Under the pieces are notes generated by a model that made no database searches, had not been told where the DNA came from, and saw only the letters and a list, made by a program, of their open reading frames with translations. Position numbers and translations under genes: made by a program. Shown here piece after piece: positions 51,601-59,532 of a stretch of 64,000 nt of DNA (its first letter is position 1; every line of letters begins with the position of its first letter). The stretch is from Promicromonospora iranensis. Lineage in GTDB: Bacteria; Actinomycetota; Actinomycetes; Actinomycetales; Cellulomonadaceae. The stretch is taken from positions 186,001 to 250,000 of the forward strand of contig NZ_JAJQMN010000006.1 in the NCBI RefSeq assembly GCF_028994775.1, read 5' to 3'.

Positions 51601-51630
51601 CGTGACCCGACCGCAATCGGTCCGGTCACG
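51601..51630. promoter_or_regulatory. 30-bp dyad upstream of the DUF4439 lipoprotein gene
   Basis: Twelve of thirteen pairs match across a CAAT centre (outer CGTGACC/GGTCACG, inner GACCG/CGGTC). It lies between divergent starts (rimP at 51464, lipoprotein at 51665), so it is not a terminator of a known gene; operator or 5'-UTR structure is likely. Confidence 0.6.
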
Positions 51631-51664
51631 AATCGGCTTCTGGAACATGGCATCATCGGCCTCG

Positions 51665-52723
51665 ATGAACCCCAACGGCCCGAGGGCCCGCACCCGAAGC
51701 CGGTCAGTCCTGACCGCGCTGGCCCTGACCTGCGCGATCATTCTCTCAGGTTGCGGCGTGCGGCTCGAGACGCCGCCACCCACCGAGCCGGTGCCCGACG
51801 CGGCGGAGGTGGTACGCCGCACCGCCGTCGCCGACGCGCTGCTCGTCGCCGACCAGGCCGACGCCGCCGCGGCGGCCGAGGGCGTCCGGCCCGACGTCGC
51901 CGCCGAGCTGACGACGATCGCCGAGGCCACGACCCTGCAGGCGGAGCAGCTCGGAGGCGAGTACGACTCCGGCCTGGGCGACATCGTCGCCGAACGGTCC
52001 GGGGCCTCCCCCTCGGCGACCACCCCCGAGCAGACGCCGCAGGCGGTCCTCACCTCCCTGCGCGACGCCGCCACGCGGACCCGTGCCGCAGCCGACCAGG
52101 CGCAGGTCGGGCCCCTCGGTCGGCTGCTCGGCTCGATCTCCGCCGCGCAGACCCGGTACGCCCGGGACCTCGCCCGGGTGACGGGTGCGCGCGGGCCCGT
52201 GCTCCCCCCGACCCAGATCCCCGAGCCCACCGAGTCCAGCGCCGAGCCGAGCGAGGCCGAGAAGGTGCCGGCGGCTCCGGCGTCCGCCGCGGAAGGACCG
52301 CCCGCCGTCCCCACCGGCCTGTCGGCCGAGGAGCTCAGCGCCCTCGTCCTGGCCGAGGACACTGCCGCCTACGCGCTCGAGGTACGTGCGGCGCAGGCCG
52401 ACGGCGAGGTCCGCACCCGGGCCTACGACCGAGCCCGCCTGCACCGTGCGCGGGCCCAGGCCTGGGCCGTCGTGGCCGGCATCGAGGAGACCGACCAGGA
52501 CCCGCGCAGGGTCGCCTACGCGGTACCCGGACCGGGCACGGCGACGCCGGACCTGGCCCGCGAGCTCGAGGGCGACCTCGCGCAGAACTACGCGACGCTG
52601 GTCGGGGTGGCGGAACCGGGAACCCGCGCCGTCCTGGTCGCGCTCCTGACCGACGCCACTCTGGCCGGCGCCCAGTGGGGCGCCCCGGCAGTTCCGTTCC
52701 CGGGCCTGCCGGAGCGCGCCTGA
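51665..52723 (+). CDS. DUF4439 (ferritin-like) lipoprotein
   Basis: A 352-residue protein with an Arg-rich N-terminus, hydrophobic helix and lipobox (ILSGC), an Ala/Asp-rich helical region, a Pro/Ser/Glu linker (about residues 200-235) and a C-terminal DUF4439 domain (LSAEELSALVLAEDTAAYAL). This domain has a ferritin-like helical bundle; function is unknown. A lipoprotein with it next to proS is common in actinobacteria. CATCAT lies just upstream of the ATG as a -10 candidate. It converges with proS, 31 bases apart. Confidence 0.82.
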   Translation: MNPNGPRARTRSRSVLTALALTCAIILSGCGVRLETPPPTEPVPDAAEVVRRTAVADALLVADQADAAAAAEGVRPDVAAELTTIAEATTLQAEQLGGEYDSGLGDIVAERSGASPSATTPEQTPQAVLTSLRDAATRTRAAADQAQVGPLGRLLGSISAAQTRYARDLARVTGARGPVLPPTQIPEPTESSAEPSEAEKVPAAPASAAEGPPAVPTGLSAEELSALVLAEDTAAYALEVRAAQADGEVRTRAYDRARLHRARAQAWAVVAGIEETDQDPRRVAYAVPGPGTATPDLARELEGDLAQNYATLVGVAEPGTRAVLVALLTDATLAGAQWGAPAVPFPGLPERA

Positions 52724-52754
52724 CCGACGTCGGTCGCCTGACCGACCTCGGGGG

Positions 52755-54581
52755 TCAGGCGAGGAGGGCCGCCACCCGGTCGGCGACCGCTGCCGCGACG
52801 CCGGCCACGGGGAGCTGCTCCGCCTCGCCGGCCCGCGGCCGGACCTCGACCACGCCGTCAGCCAGGCCCTTGCCGACCACGACCACGAGCGGTGCGCCGA
52901 GCAGCTCGGCGTCCTTGAACTTCACGCCGGGCGACGTCTTGCCGGCCCGGTCGTCGTAGAGCACCTCGACGCCACGGGCGGCGAGGTCGGCCGCGATCGA
53001 CTCGGCGGCCTCGAAGACCTCGGCGCCCTTGCCCGCCGCGACCAGGTGCACGTGCACCGGGGCCACGTGTGCGGGCCACGCCAGGCCGCGCTCGTCGTGG
53101 TTGGCCTCCGCGAGCGCCGCGAGCGCGCGCGTGACGCCGACACCGTAGGAGCCCATGGTGACGACCGCCTGCTTGCCGTTCTCGTCGAGCACGACCAGGC
53201 CCAGCGCCTCGGCGTACTTGCGGCCGAGCTGGAAGATGTGGCCCATCTCGATGCCGCGGGCGAGCTCCAGGGGGCCGGAGCCGTCGGGAGCAGGGTCGCC
53301 GGCGCGCACCTCGGCGGCCTCGATCGTGCCGTCCGCGGTGAAGTCACGACCGGCCACCAGGTCGAACACGTGCTTGCCGGGCTCGTTGGCGCCGGTGATC
53401 CACCGGGTGCCGGGCACCACGCGGGGGTCCAGCAGGTAGCGGATCGCGGGAACCTTCTCGCCGTCCGGACCCTCGACCTGCTCGCCCTGGGGGCCGAGCG
53501 CCTGCGGGCCGATGTAGCCCTTGACCAGCTGGGGAAACTTCTTGAAGTCCTCCTCGGTCGCGGCCTCGGGCTCGGCGGGGTTGACCGCGGCCTCGATGCG
53601 CTTGAGGTCGACCTCGCGGTCACCGGGCAGGCCGACCACCACGAGCTCGCGGGTGCCGTCGGGCTGGACCAGGGCGAGCACGACGTTCTTCAGGGTGTCG
53701 GCGGCGGTCCAGGGCCGGTCGGGACGCGGGAACTTCTCGTTCGCGAGCGCGACCAGGGTGGCGATGGTCGGGGTGTCGGGCGTGTCCTCGACGTGCGCCG
53801 CAGGGGCGTCGTCGTAGGGGATCGCCTCGGGGACGGGCGTGACCACTGCCTCGACGTTGGCGGCGTAGCCGCCGGGCGAGCGCACGTAGGTGTCCTCACC
53901 GATCGCGGAGGGGCTCAGGAACTCCTCGGAGCGCGAGCCACCCATGGCGCCCGACATCGCGGAGACGATCACGTACTCCAGGCCGAGGCGCTGGAAGATC
54001 TTCTCGTACGCCTCGCGGTGCTTCTGGTAGCTGACCTCCAGGCCCTCGTCCTTGACGTCGAACGAGTACGAGTCCTTCATGATGAACTCGCGCCCGCGGA
54101 TCAGGCCCGCGCGGGGGCGGGCCTCGTCGCGGTACTTGGTCTGGATCTGGAACAGCGTGACGGGCAGGTCCTTGTACGAGGAGTACAGGTCCTTGACCAG
54201 GAGCGCGAACATCTCCTCGTGCGTCGGCGCGAGGAGGTAGTCACCGCCCTTGCGGTCCTTGAGGCGGAACAGGCCAGCGCCGTACTCCTCCCAGCGGCCG
54301 GTGGCCTCGTAGGGCTCCCGCGGCAGCAGCGCCGGGAAGTGCACCTCCTGGCCGCCGATGGCGACCATCTCCTCGCGGACGATCGCCTCGATCTTGGCCA
54401 GCACACGCAGACCGAGCGGCAGCCACGAGTAGATGCCCGGGGCGGCGCGGCGGATGTACCCGGCCCGCACGAGGAGCTTGTGGCTGGCGACCTCGGCCTC
54501 GGCCGGGTCCTCGCGCAGGGTACGGACGAAGAGGGACGACATGCGGAGCACGTCGCCCTGGATGAGGCGTGCGGAAGACAT
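52755..54581 (-). CDS. proS: prolyl-tRNA synthetase, bacterial type with editing domain
   Basis: A 608-residue class II synthetase. Motif 2 is [20 protein letters not shown] and motif 3 is [14 protein letters not shown]. The editing (INS/YbaK-like) domain, which removes alanine from tRNA-Pro, lies between them at about residues 225-410, marking the long bacterial type. The C-terminal anticodon-binding domain is complete. The ATG at 54581 was chosen because homology starts at [15 protein letters not shown]. Confidence 0.96.
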   Translation of the reverse strand: MSSARLIQGDVLRMSSLFVRTLREDPAEAEVASHKLLVRAGYIRRAAPGIYSWLPLGLRVLAKIEAIVREEMVAIGGQEVHFPALLPREPYEATGRWEEYGAGLFRLKDRKGGDYLLAPTHEEMFALLVKDLYSSYKDLPVTLFQIQTKYRDEARPRAGLIRGREFIMKDSYSFDVKDEGLEVSYQKHREAYEKIFQRLGLEYVIVSAMSGAMGGSRSEEFLSPSAIGEDTYVRSPGGYAANVEAVVTPVPEAIPYDDAPAAHVEDTPDTPTIATLVALANEKFPRPDRPWTAADTLKNVVLALVQPDGTRELVVVGLPGDREVDLKRIEAAVNPAEPEAATEEDFKKFPQLVKGYIGPQALGPQGEQVEGPDGEKVPAIRYLLDPRVVPGTRWITGANEPGKHVFDLVAGRDFTADGTIEAAEVRAGDPAPDGSGPLELARGIEMGHIFQLGRKYAEALGLVVLDENGKQAVVTMGSYGVGVTRALAALAEANHDERGLAWPAHVAPVHVHLVAAGKGAEVFEAAESIAADLAARGVEVLYDDRAGKTSPGVKFKDAELLGAPLVVVVGKGLADGVVEVRPRAGEAEQLPVAGVAAAVADRVAALLA

Positions 54582-54659
54582 GGGGCACAGCCTATCCGCG
54601 TGCGCCGCTGCGGCTCGCCGGAAATTCGGCACCGGGACCGGAGGTTTCGAACGGGGGCG

Positions 54660-54735
54660 ATGGGCCGGAGGCCTCGAGGTGGGGCCATGTGCCGGGAGCC
54701 TGGACGTGGGCCATGTGCCCGAGGCCTTGCCGAGG
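54660..54735. repeat. degenerate ~26-bp tandem repeat between proS and fpg-like gene
   Basis: Three imperfect copies built on GGGCCATGTGCC...GAGGCC/GAGCCT begin near 54660, 54682 and 54707. They lie in the 180-base divergent region, so they could carry regulatory sites, but no clear dyad is visible. Confidence 0.6.
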
Positions 54736-54761
54736 GTCGGGAAGTCTCGGAGGATTGGCGC

Positions 54762-55688
54762 ATGCCGGAGCTGCCCGAGGTCGCCGCACTCGCCGACTTC
54801 CTGCGCACGCGGGCGTCCGGGCACACGGTCGCCGGCGTGGAGGTCGGCTCGATCGCCGCGCTCAAGACGTTCGACCCGCCGACCGACGCGCTGACCGGGG
54901 GCGTGGTGACGGGCGTCGCGCGGCACGGCAAGTGGCTGGACGTCGTGGTCTCCCCCGCCCCTACCACCCCTGTGCCCGACGGCGCCCCGCTCCACCTGGT
55001 CTTCCACCTCTCGCGGGGTGGGTGGGTGCGCTGGTCGGACGCGCTGTCCACCAAGCCGGTACGACCGTCCCTCGGCGGTTCGGGCCGGGGTGCGGTCCTC
55101 GCGCTGCGCGTGCGGCTCGACGACGGTTCCGGGTTCGACCTGACCGAGGCGGGGACCCGCAAGCGCCTGGCGGTGCACGTGGTCCGCGACCCCGCGGAGA
55201 TCGAGATGATCGCGTCCCTGGGCGTGGAACCCCTCGCCCCTGAGTTCACCACCGAGGTTCTGGCCGACCTGCTCTCGACGAAGAACCAGCAGGTCAAGGG
55301 GCTGCTCCGCGACCAGCGCGCCATCGCGGGCATCGGCAACGCCTACAGCGACGAGATTCTGCACGCGGGCCGGTTCAGCCCCTACAAGCTGACCCGGTCG
55401 TTCAGCCCGGAGGAGACGGCGCGGCTGCACGCCGCGATCGGTGACGTGCTCGCGGAGGCGATCACGGCGGCGTCGGGCAAGCCGGCCAAGGAGCTCAAGG
55501 ACGCCAAGCGTGCCGGGATGCGCGTGCACGGGCGCGCCGGTCTGCCGTGCCCGGGGTGGGACGGGACGCCGTGCGGTGACGTCGTGCACGAGGTGTCGTT
55601 CGCCGACCGCAGCATGCAGTACTGCCCCACGTGCCAGACGGGCGGCAAGCCGCTCGCGGACCGCCGGATGTCCAAGCTGCTCCGCTGA
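54762..55688 (+). CDS. Fpg/Nei-family DNA glycosylase
   Basis: A 308-residue bifunctional glycosylase for oxidised bases. The catalytic Pro2-Glu3 is present (MPELPEV), the H2TH motif is [11 protein letters not shown], and Lys in GKWLDVV fits the family's beta-hairpin loop. The C-terminal zinc finger is unusual: the first Cys pair is [11 protein letters not shown] (six residues between the Cys) instead of C-x2-C, while the second pair is normal (YCPTCQTGG). Probably MutM-like, but the exact lesion preference is uncertain. Confidence 0.9.
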   Translation: MPELPEVAALADFLRTRASGHTVAGVEVGSIAALKTFDPPTDALTGGVVTGVARHGKWLDVVVSPAPTTPVPDGAPLHLVFHLSRGGWVRWSDALSTKPVRPSLGGSGRGAVLALRVRLDDGSGFDLTEAGTRKRLAVHVVRDPAEIEMIASLGVEPLAPEFTTEVLADLLSTKNQQVKGLLRDQRAIAGIGNAYSDEILHAGRFSPYKLTRSFSPEETARLHAAIGDVLAEAITAASGKPAKELKDAKRAGMRVHGRAGLPCPGWDGTPCGDVVHEVSFADRSMQYCPTCQTGGKPLADRRMSKLLR

Positions 55689-55726
55689 ACGCGCACTCTC
55701 GACCCCACGCCCCGCCACCTCACCCC

Positions 55727-55788
55727 CTTCGAGGTCTAAGTTTCTCCGTCTTGAATCGTTTCATAACGGAGAAACCTAGACCCCGAAG
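55727..55788 (-). repeat. 62-bp palindromic element after the GNAT and fpg-like genes (E2)
   Basis: Arms of 23 bases (55727-55749 and 55766-55788) with two mismatches flank a 16-base spacer containing TGAAACGATTCA. Both mismatches are A opposite C on the plus strand, hence G-U in minus-strand RNA. It lies between convergent genes, nearer the end of the minus-strand GNAT gene. AT-rich against its surroundings. Confidence 0.8.
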
Positions 55789-55800
55789 AGGACAGGCGAG

Positions 55801-55868
55801 GCGGGCAGCGGGAGCGGGCAGCGGGCAGCGGGCAGGCAGCTAGCCAGCTAGCCAGCTAGCCAGTCAGC
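55801..55868. repeat. two adjacent tandem repeats after the GNAT gene
   Basis: About five copies of a GCGGGCA heptamer (55801-55836, one copy a base short) are followed by three exact CAGCTAGC octamers (55837-55860) and a degenerate fourth. They directly follow the stop codon of the minus-strand gene 55872-56831. Confidence 0.85.
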
Positions 55869-55871
55869 AGC

Positions 55872-56831
55872 TCAGAAGAGGACCGTCGCGAACGTGCCCA
55901 CCTGCTCGAAGCCCACCCGGCGGTAGGCGGCCACCGCCCGCTCGTTGTAGGCGTTCACGTACAGCGACACCACCGGGGCGATGGATGCGCGCGTCGCCGC
56001 GACGACCGCCGCCATACCCGACTCGGACCAGCCACGGCCGCGGAACGCCGGCTCGACCCAGACGCCCTGGACCTGGGCGACGCCGCCGGCCACCGCGCCG
56101 AGCTCGGCCTTGAACGCCACGGCGGGCTGCCCACCGCCGTCGGGCACCACGCGGACGAACGAGCGGCCCTCGGTGATCAGCGCCCGCACCCGCTCCGCGT
56201 AGGCGGACCCGCCCGTCGCGACCGGTGAGTAGCCGACCTCCTCGGTGAACATCCGCACGCACGCGGGCAGCACGAGGCCGAGCTCGGCGGGCACCGAGCG
56301 GCGGACGGTGGGCTCGGGAGCCAGCGCGGGCGCCGTCCCGATGGCCATGGAGGGCTGGTCGGCGCGCACGTCGCGGGCCGGGGGCCAGTGCGGCGACAGG
56401 TGCTCCCAGAGCGCCAGCGCCGCCCACTGCTCCCCCACGATCGACGACGACCGCCGTCCGTGCACGCGCGCCACCTCGGCGAAGGCGGCGACCGCCTGGG
56501 CGCGCCGCTCCGGATCGGTGAGCGGGATCACCGGCACCAGGTTCGCACCGGCCCAGCACACGGCCTCGAGCGGTCCGACGTCGGGAAAACCCCAGGCCTG
56601 GCCCGCGGCGGCACCGAACCCCGCGCGCGCCGCGATCTCCAGCCGGGCCGTGGCGAGCACCGACGAGACCGGGTCGACGGCGCAGACCGCGAGAGCCTGC
56701 GCCAGGTCCGCACGGGTCAGCGCACGCGCGACGTCCGGCCGGTCACGACGCGGCAGAATGTCGCGTTCGCCCGGTTGCGCTTGCCCGTCGGGGCGCGCCC
56801 CGGCGGGAACCGGGGTGCGCCAGCGAGCCAT
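55872..56831 (-). CDS. GNAT-family acetyltransferase with DUF4081 domain
   Basis: A 319-residue two-domain protein. The N-terminal DUF4081 region (about residues 40-175: ARLEIAARAGFG; WAGANLVPVIPLTD) precedes a C-terminal GNAT domain with VWVEPAFRGRGWSESGMAAV and NAYNERAVAAYRRVGFEQVG. It lies downstream of ispG, a frequent actinobacterial neighbour. Acceptor unknown. It ends next to several short repeats. Confidence 0.85.
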   Translation of the reverse strand: MARWRTPVPAGARPDGQAQPGERDILPRRDRPDVARALTRADLAQALAVCAVDPVSSVLATARLEIAARAGFGAAAGQAWGFPDVGPLEAVCWAGANLVPVIPLTDPERRAQAVAAFAEVARVHGRRSSSIVGEQWAALALWEHLSPHWPPARDVRADQPSMAIGTAPALAPEPTVRRSVPAELGLVLPACVRMFTEEVGYSPVATGGSAYAERVRALITEGRSFVRVVPDGGGQPAVAFKAELGAVAGGVAQVQGVWVEPAFRGRGWSESGMAAVVAATRASIAPVVSLYVNAYNERAVAAYRRVGFEQVGTFATVLF

Positions 56832-56857
56832 GCTCTGCTCCGTTCGAACTCAGATTC

Positions 56858-58021
56858 TCAGCCGACCGAGACGACCGGCGGACCGGCCTGCACATCATTC
56901 TCCGGCGAAGGCATCTCATCCGCGATCCGCATCGCCTCTTCGATGAGCGTCTCGACGATCATCGCCTCCGGGACGGTCTTGATGACCTCGCCCCGGACGA
57001 AGATCTGGCCCTTGCCGTTGCCGGAGGCCACACCCAGGTCGGCCTCGCGGGCCTCACCCGGGCCGTTCACCACGCAGCCCATGACGGCGACGCGCAGCGG
57101 GACGGTCATACCCTCGAGGCCGGCGGTGACCTTCTCGGCGAGCGTGTACACGTCCACCTGGGCGCGACCGCACGACGGGCAGGACACGATCTCGAGCTTG
57201 CGGGGGCGCAGGTTGAGCGACTGCAGGATCTGGTTGCCGACCTTGACCTCCTCGACCGGCGGGGCCGAGAGGGAGACGCGGATCGTGTCGCCGATGCCCT
57301 TGCTGAGCAACGCGCCGAACGCGGTGGCCGACTTGATGGTGCCCTGGAACGCCGGGCCCGCCTCGGTGACGCCGAGGTGCAGGGGCCAGTCGCCGCGCTC
57401 GGAGAGCAGCTCGTAGGCGCGGACCATGATCACCGGGTCGTTGTGCTTGACCGAGATCTTGAAGTCGTGGAAGTCGTGCTCCTCGAAGAGGCTCGCCTCC
57501 CAGACCGCGGACTCCACCAGGGCCTCGGGCGTCGCCTTGCCGTACTTGGCCAGCAGACGCTTGTCGAGCGAGCCCGCGTTGACGCCGATGCGGAGCGAGA
57601 CCCCGGCATCCTTGGCGGCGCGCGCGATCTCCCCCACCTGGTCGTCGAACTTACGGATGTTGCCCGGGTTCACGCGGACGGCGGCACAGCCGGCGTCGAT
57701 GGCCTGGAAGACGTACTTCGGCTGGAAGTGGATGTCCGCGATCACCGGGATCTGCGACTTCTTCGCGATGATCGGCAGCGCCTCGGCGTCGTCGGAGGTC
57801 GGGACGGCGACACGCACGATGTCACAGCCTGCCGTCGTCAGCTCCGCGATCTGCTGGAGGGTCGCGTTGATGTCGGTGGTGGGCGTGGTGGTCATGGACT
57901 GCACGCTCACGGGTGCGTCACCACCCACCTCCACCTTGCCGACCTTGATCTTTCGAGTCTTGCGGCGGGGGGCGAGTACCGGCGGGGGTGCTGCCGGCAT
58001 GCCGAGGCTGATTGCGCTCAC
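56858..58021 (-). CDS. ispG: (E)-4-hydroxy-3-methylbut-2-enyl-diphosphate synthase
   Basis: A 387-residue [4Fe-4S] enzyme of the MEP isoprenoid pathway, converting MEcPP to HMBPP. The cluster cysteines are in [11 protein letters not shown] and [12 protein letters not shown]; the barrel contains [26 protein letters not shown] and [12 protein letters not shown]. It follows the M50 protease by 51 bases and precedes a GNAT gene. dxr, often two genes upstream, is replaced here by an unrelated divergent gene. Confidence 0.96.
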   Translation of the reverse strand: MSAISLGMPAAPPPVLAPRRKTRKIKVGKVEVGGDAPVSVQSMTTTPTTDINATLQQIAELTTAGCDIVRVAVPTSDDAEALPIIAKKSQIPVIADIHFQPKYVFQAIDAGCAAVRVNPGNIRKFDDQVGEIARAAKDAGVSLRIGVNAGSLDKRLLAKYGKATPEALVESAVWEASLFEEHDFHDFKISVKHNDPVIMVRAYELLSERGDWPLHLGVTEAGPAFQGTIKSATAFGALLSKGIGDTIRVSLSAPPVEEVKVGNQILQSLNLRPRKLEIVSCPSCGRAQVDVYTLAEKVTAGLEGMTVPLRVAVMGCVVNGPGEAREADLGVASGNGKGQIFVRGEVIKTVPEAMIVETLIEEAMRIADEMPSPENDVQAGPPVVSVG

Positions 58022-58072
58022 GAGATCAGTATCCCTGCTTGAGAAGGTGCGAAACGTACATCGTGTCTGGCA

Positions 58073-59395
58073 TCACGTGATCCGCACCGGATCCACCAGG
58101 TCCGCCACGATGAGGACGCCGCCCACCCCGAGCAGGATGAGGAAGACCACATAGGCCACCGGCGTCATGCGCGCGACGTCGGCCGGGCCGGGCAGGACCG
58201 CAGCCCCGCGCACCCGGGCCAGCGTGCGCTTGCCGCCCTCGTAGAGGGCGTTGACCAGGTGCCCGCCGTCGAGCGGCAGGAACGGGATCATGTTGAAGAC
58301 GAACAGTGCGATGTTGAGGCTCGCCAGCAGGCTCAGGTAGATCATCACCCGGTCGAGGATCGCCTCGTCGAGCGCCATGATCTCGCCGCTGATCCGCGCG
58401 ACGCCGACCACCGACTGCACGGAGTCCTGCGCGCGCTCCTCGGCGGTGAAGGCCTGGGTCGCGGCGTCGGCCACTCGGACGGGCAGCGTGGCGACCATGG
58501 TCGCCGTCTGCCAGGTCTGGTCGCCCACCGCGGGCAGGACGCTGGACAACGGCTGGGGCTCGCGCACCTGGAGCGGCGAGAAGCCCACGAAGCCGCCGGG
58601 CCTGACGACGGGCTCGCCGTCGTCCCCGACGACCGCGGCGCCCTGCTCGTCCACGACGGGCCGGTCGGCCCTGGCCGGGGTCACCTGGAGGGTGACCCGC
58701 TCGCCGTCGCGCAGCACCGCGACCTCCGACGTGCGCCCGGCGGACTCGTTGATGAGACCGACCAGCTGCTGCCAGCTGTGCACCTCGGCGCCGCCGAACG
58801 CGACGATCTCGTCACCGGGCTCCAGACCGGCTGCGGCGGCGGGCGCGGCGGGCTGCCCCTCGCAGTCGTCGCCCGACGCGGTGGACGTGACGGACGCGGG
58901 CACGCACTCGGAGAGCTGGGCGACAGTCGTGGAGACGGTCATCGTGCCGTAGCCCACCAGGACCACGCCGATCAGGACGGTGGCGATCACAAGGTTCATG
59001 AACGGCCCGCCGAACATCACGATCAGCTTCTTGGGCGTGGAGAGGTTGTAGAACGCCCGGTGCTCCTCGCCGGGACGTACCTCGGCGACGGACGCGTCAC
59101 GGGCGTCGGCGACGAGCTCGTTCCAGAACCCGGTGCCGCGCCGCGTGCCGGCCGGGGCCGGCGGCATCATGCCGATGAGCCGGACGAACCCGCCCAGCGG
59201 GATCGCCTTGATGCCGTACTCCGTCTCGCCCTTGGTCCGCGACCAGAGGGTGGGCCCGAACCCCACGAAGTACTGACTCACCCGCACGCCGAACTTCTTG
59301 GCCGGGATCATGTGCCCCAGCTCGTGCAGCCCGACGGAGACGATGACGCCCAGGAGGAGGACGAGCACACCAACGATGTGCGGAACGATGCTCAC
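58073..59395 (-). CDS. M50 site-2 intramembrane zinc protease (RseP/Rip1-like)
   Basis: A 440-residue membrane protease. The zinc motif HELGH is at residues 24-28 in the first helix, the third ligand motif is NMIPFLPLDGGH near the C-terminus, and a PDZ domain lies between (AAGLEPGDEIVAFGGAEVHS). Such proteases cut anti-sigma factors within the membrane. The GTG at 59395 has no Shine-Dalgarno, but TAGTCT lies at -12 to -7, suggesting a leaderless mRNA. Position before ispG is standard. Confidence 0.93.
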   Translation of the reverse strand: MSIVPHIVGVLVLLLGVIVSVGLHELGHMIPAKKFGVRVSQYFVGFGPTLWSRTKGETEYGIKAIPLGGFVRLIGMMPPAPAGTRRGTGFWNELVADARDASVAEVRPGEEHRAFYNLSTPKKLIVMFGGPFMNLVIATVLIGVVLVGYGTMTVSTTVAQLSECVPASVTSTASGDDCEGQPAAPAAAAGLEPGDEIVAFGGAEVHSWQQLVGLINESAGRTSEVAVLRDGERVTLQVTPARADRPVVDEQGAAVVGDDGEPVVRPGGFVGFSPLQVREPQPLSSVLPAVGDQTWQTATMVATLPVRVADAATQAFTAEERAQDSVQSVVGVARISGEIMALDEAILDRVMIYLSLLASLNIALFVFNMIPFLPLDGGHLVNALYEGGKRTLARVRGAAVLPGPADVARMTPVAYVVFLILLGVGGVLIVADLVDPVRIT

Positions 59396-59401
59396 GGACC
59401 G

Positions 59402-59407
59402 AGACTA
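59402..59407 (-). promoter_or_regulatory. -10 element of the M50 protease gene, leaderless
   Basis: Read on the minus strand it is TAGTCT, at exactly -12 to -7 from the GTG at 59395. Confidence 0.5.
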
Positions 59408-59490
59408 CGGCACCTCTTGACACCGTCGAAAGGCAGCGCACGTCTCCCCCGGGACAGCCACCTGACATTCACTTCCTTTCGAATCCATGG

Positions 59491-59525
59491 TGTTTCGTTG
59501 AAACATCGGTTACTGATCATTAACC
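59491..59525. promoter_or_regulatory. two palindromes over the promoter of the 768-residue gene
   Basis: TGTTTCGTTGAAACA (59491-59505; perfect 6-base arms) covers the -35; GGTTACTGATCATTAACC (59508-59525; 8 of 9 pairs) covers the spacer and -10. Two different dyads suggest two regulators or one protein plus RNA polymerase competition. Confidence 0.65.
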
Positions 59526-59526
59526 T
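59498..59526 (+). promoter_or_regulatory. sigma-70-type promoter, leaderless
   Basis: TTGAAA (59498-59503), a 17-base spacer and TAACCT (59521-59526) lie so that transcription would begin at the ATG at 59533. This is the clearest promoter in the window. Confidence 0.7.
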
Positions 59527-59532
59527 GACGGC

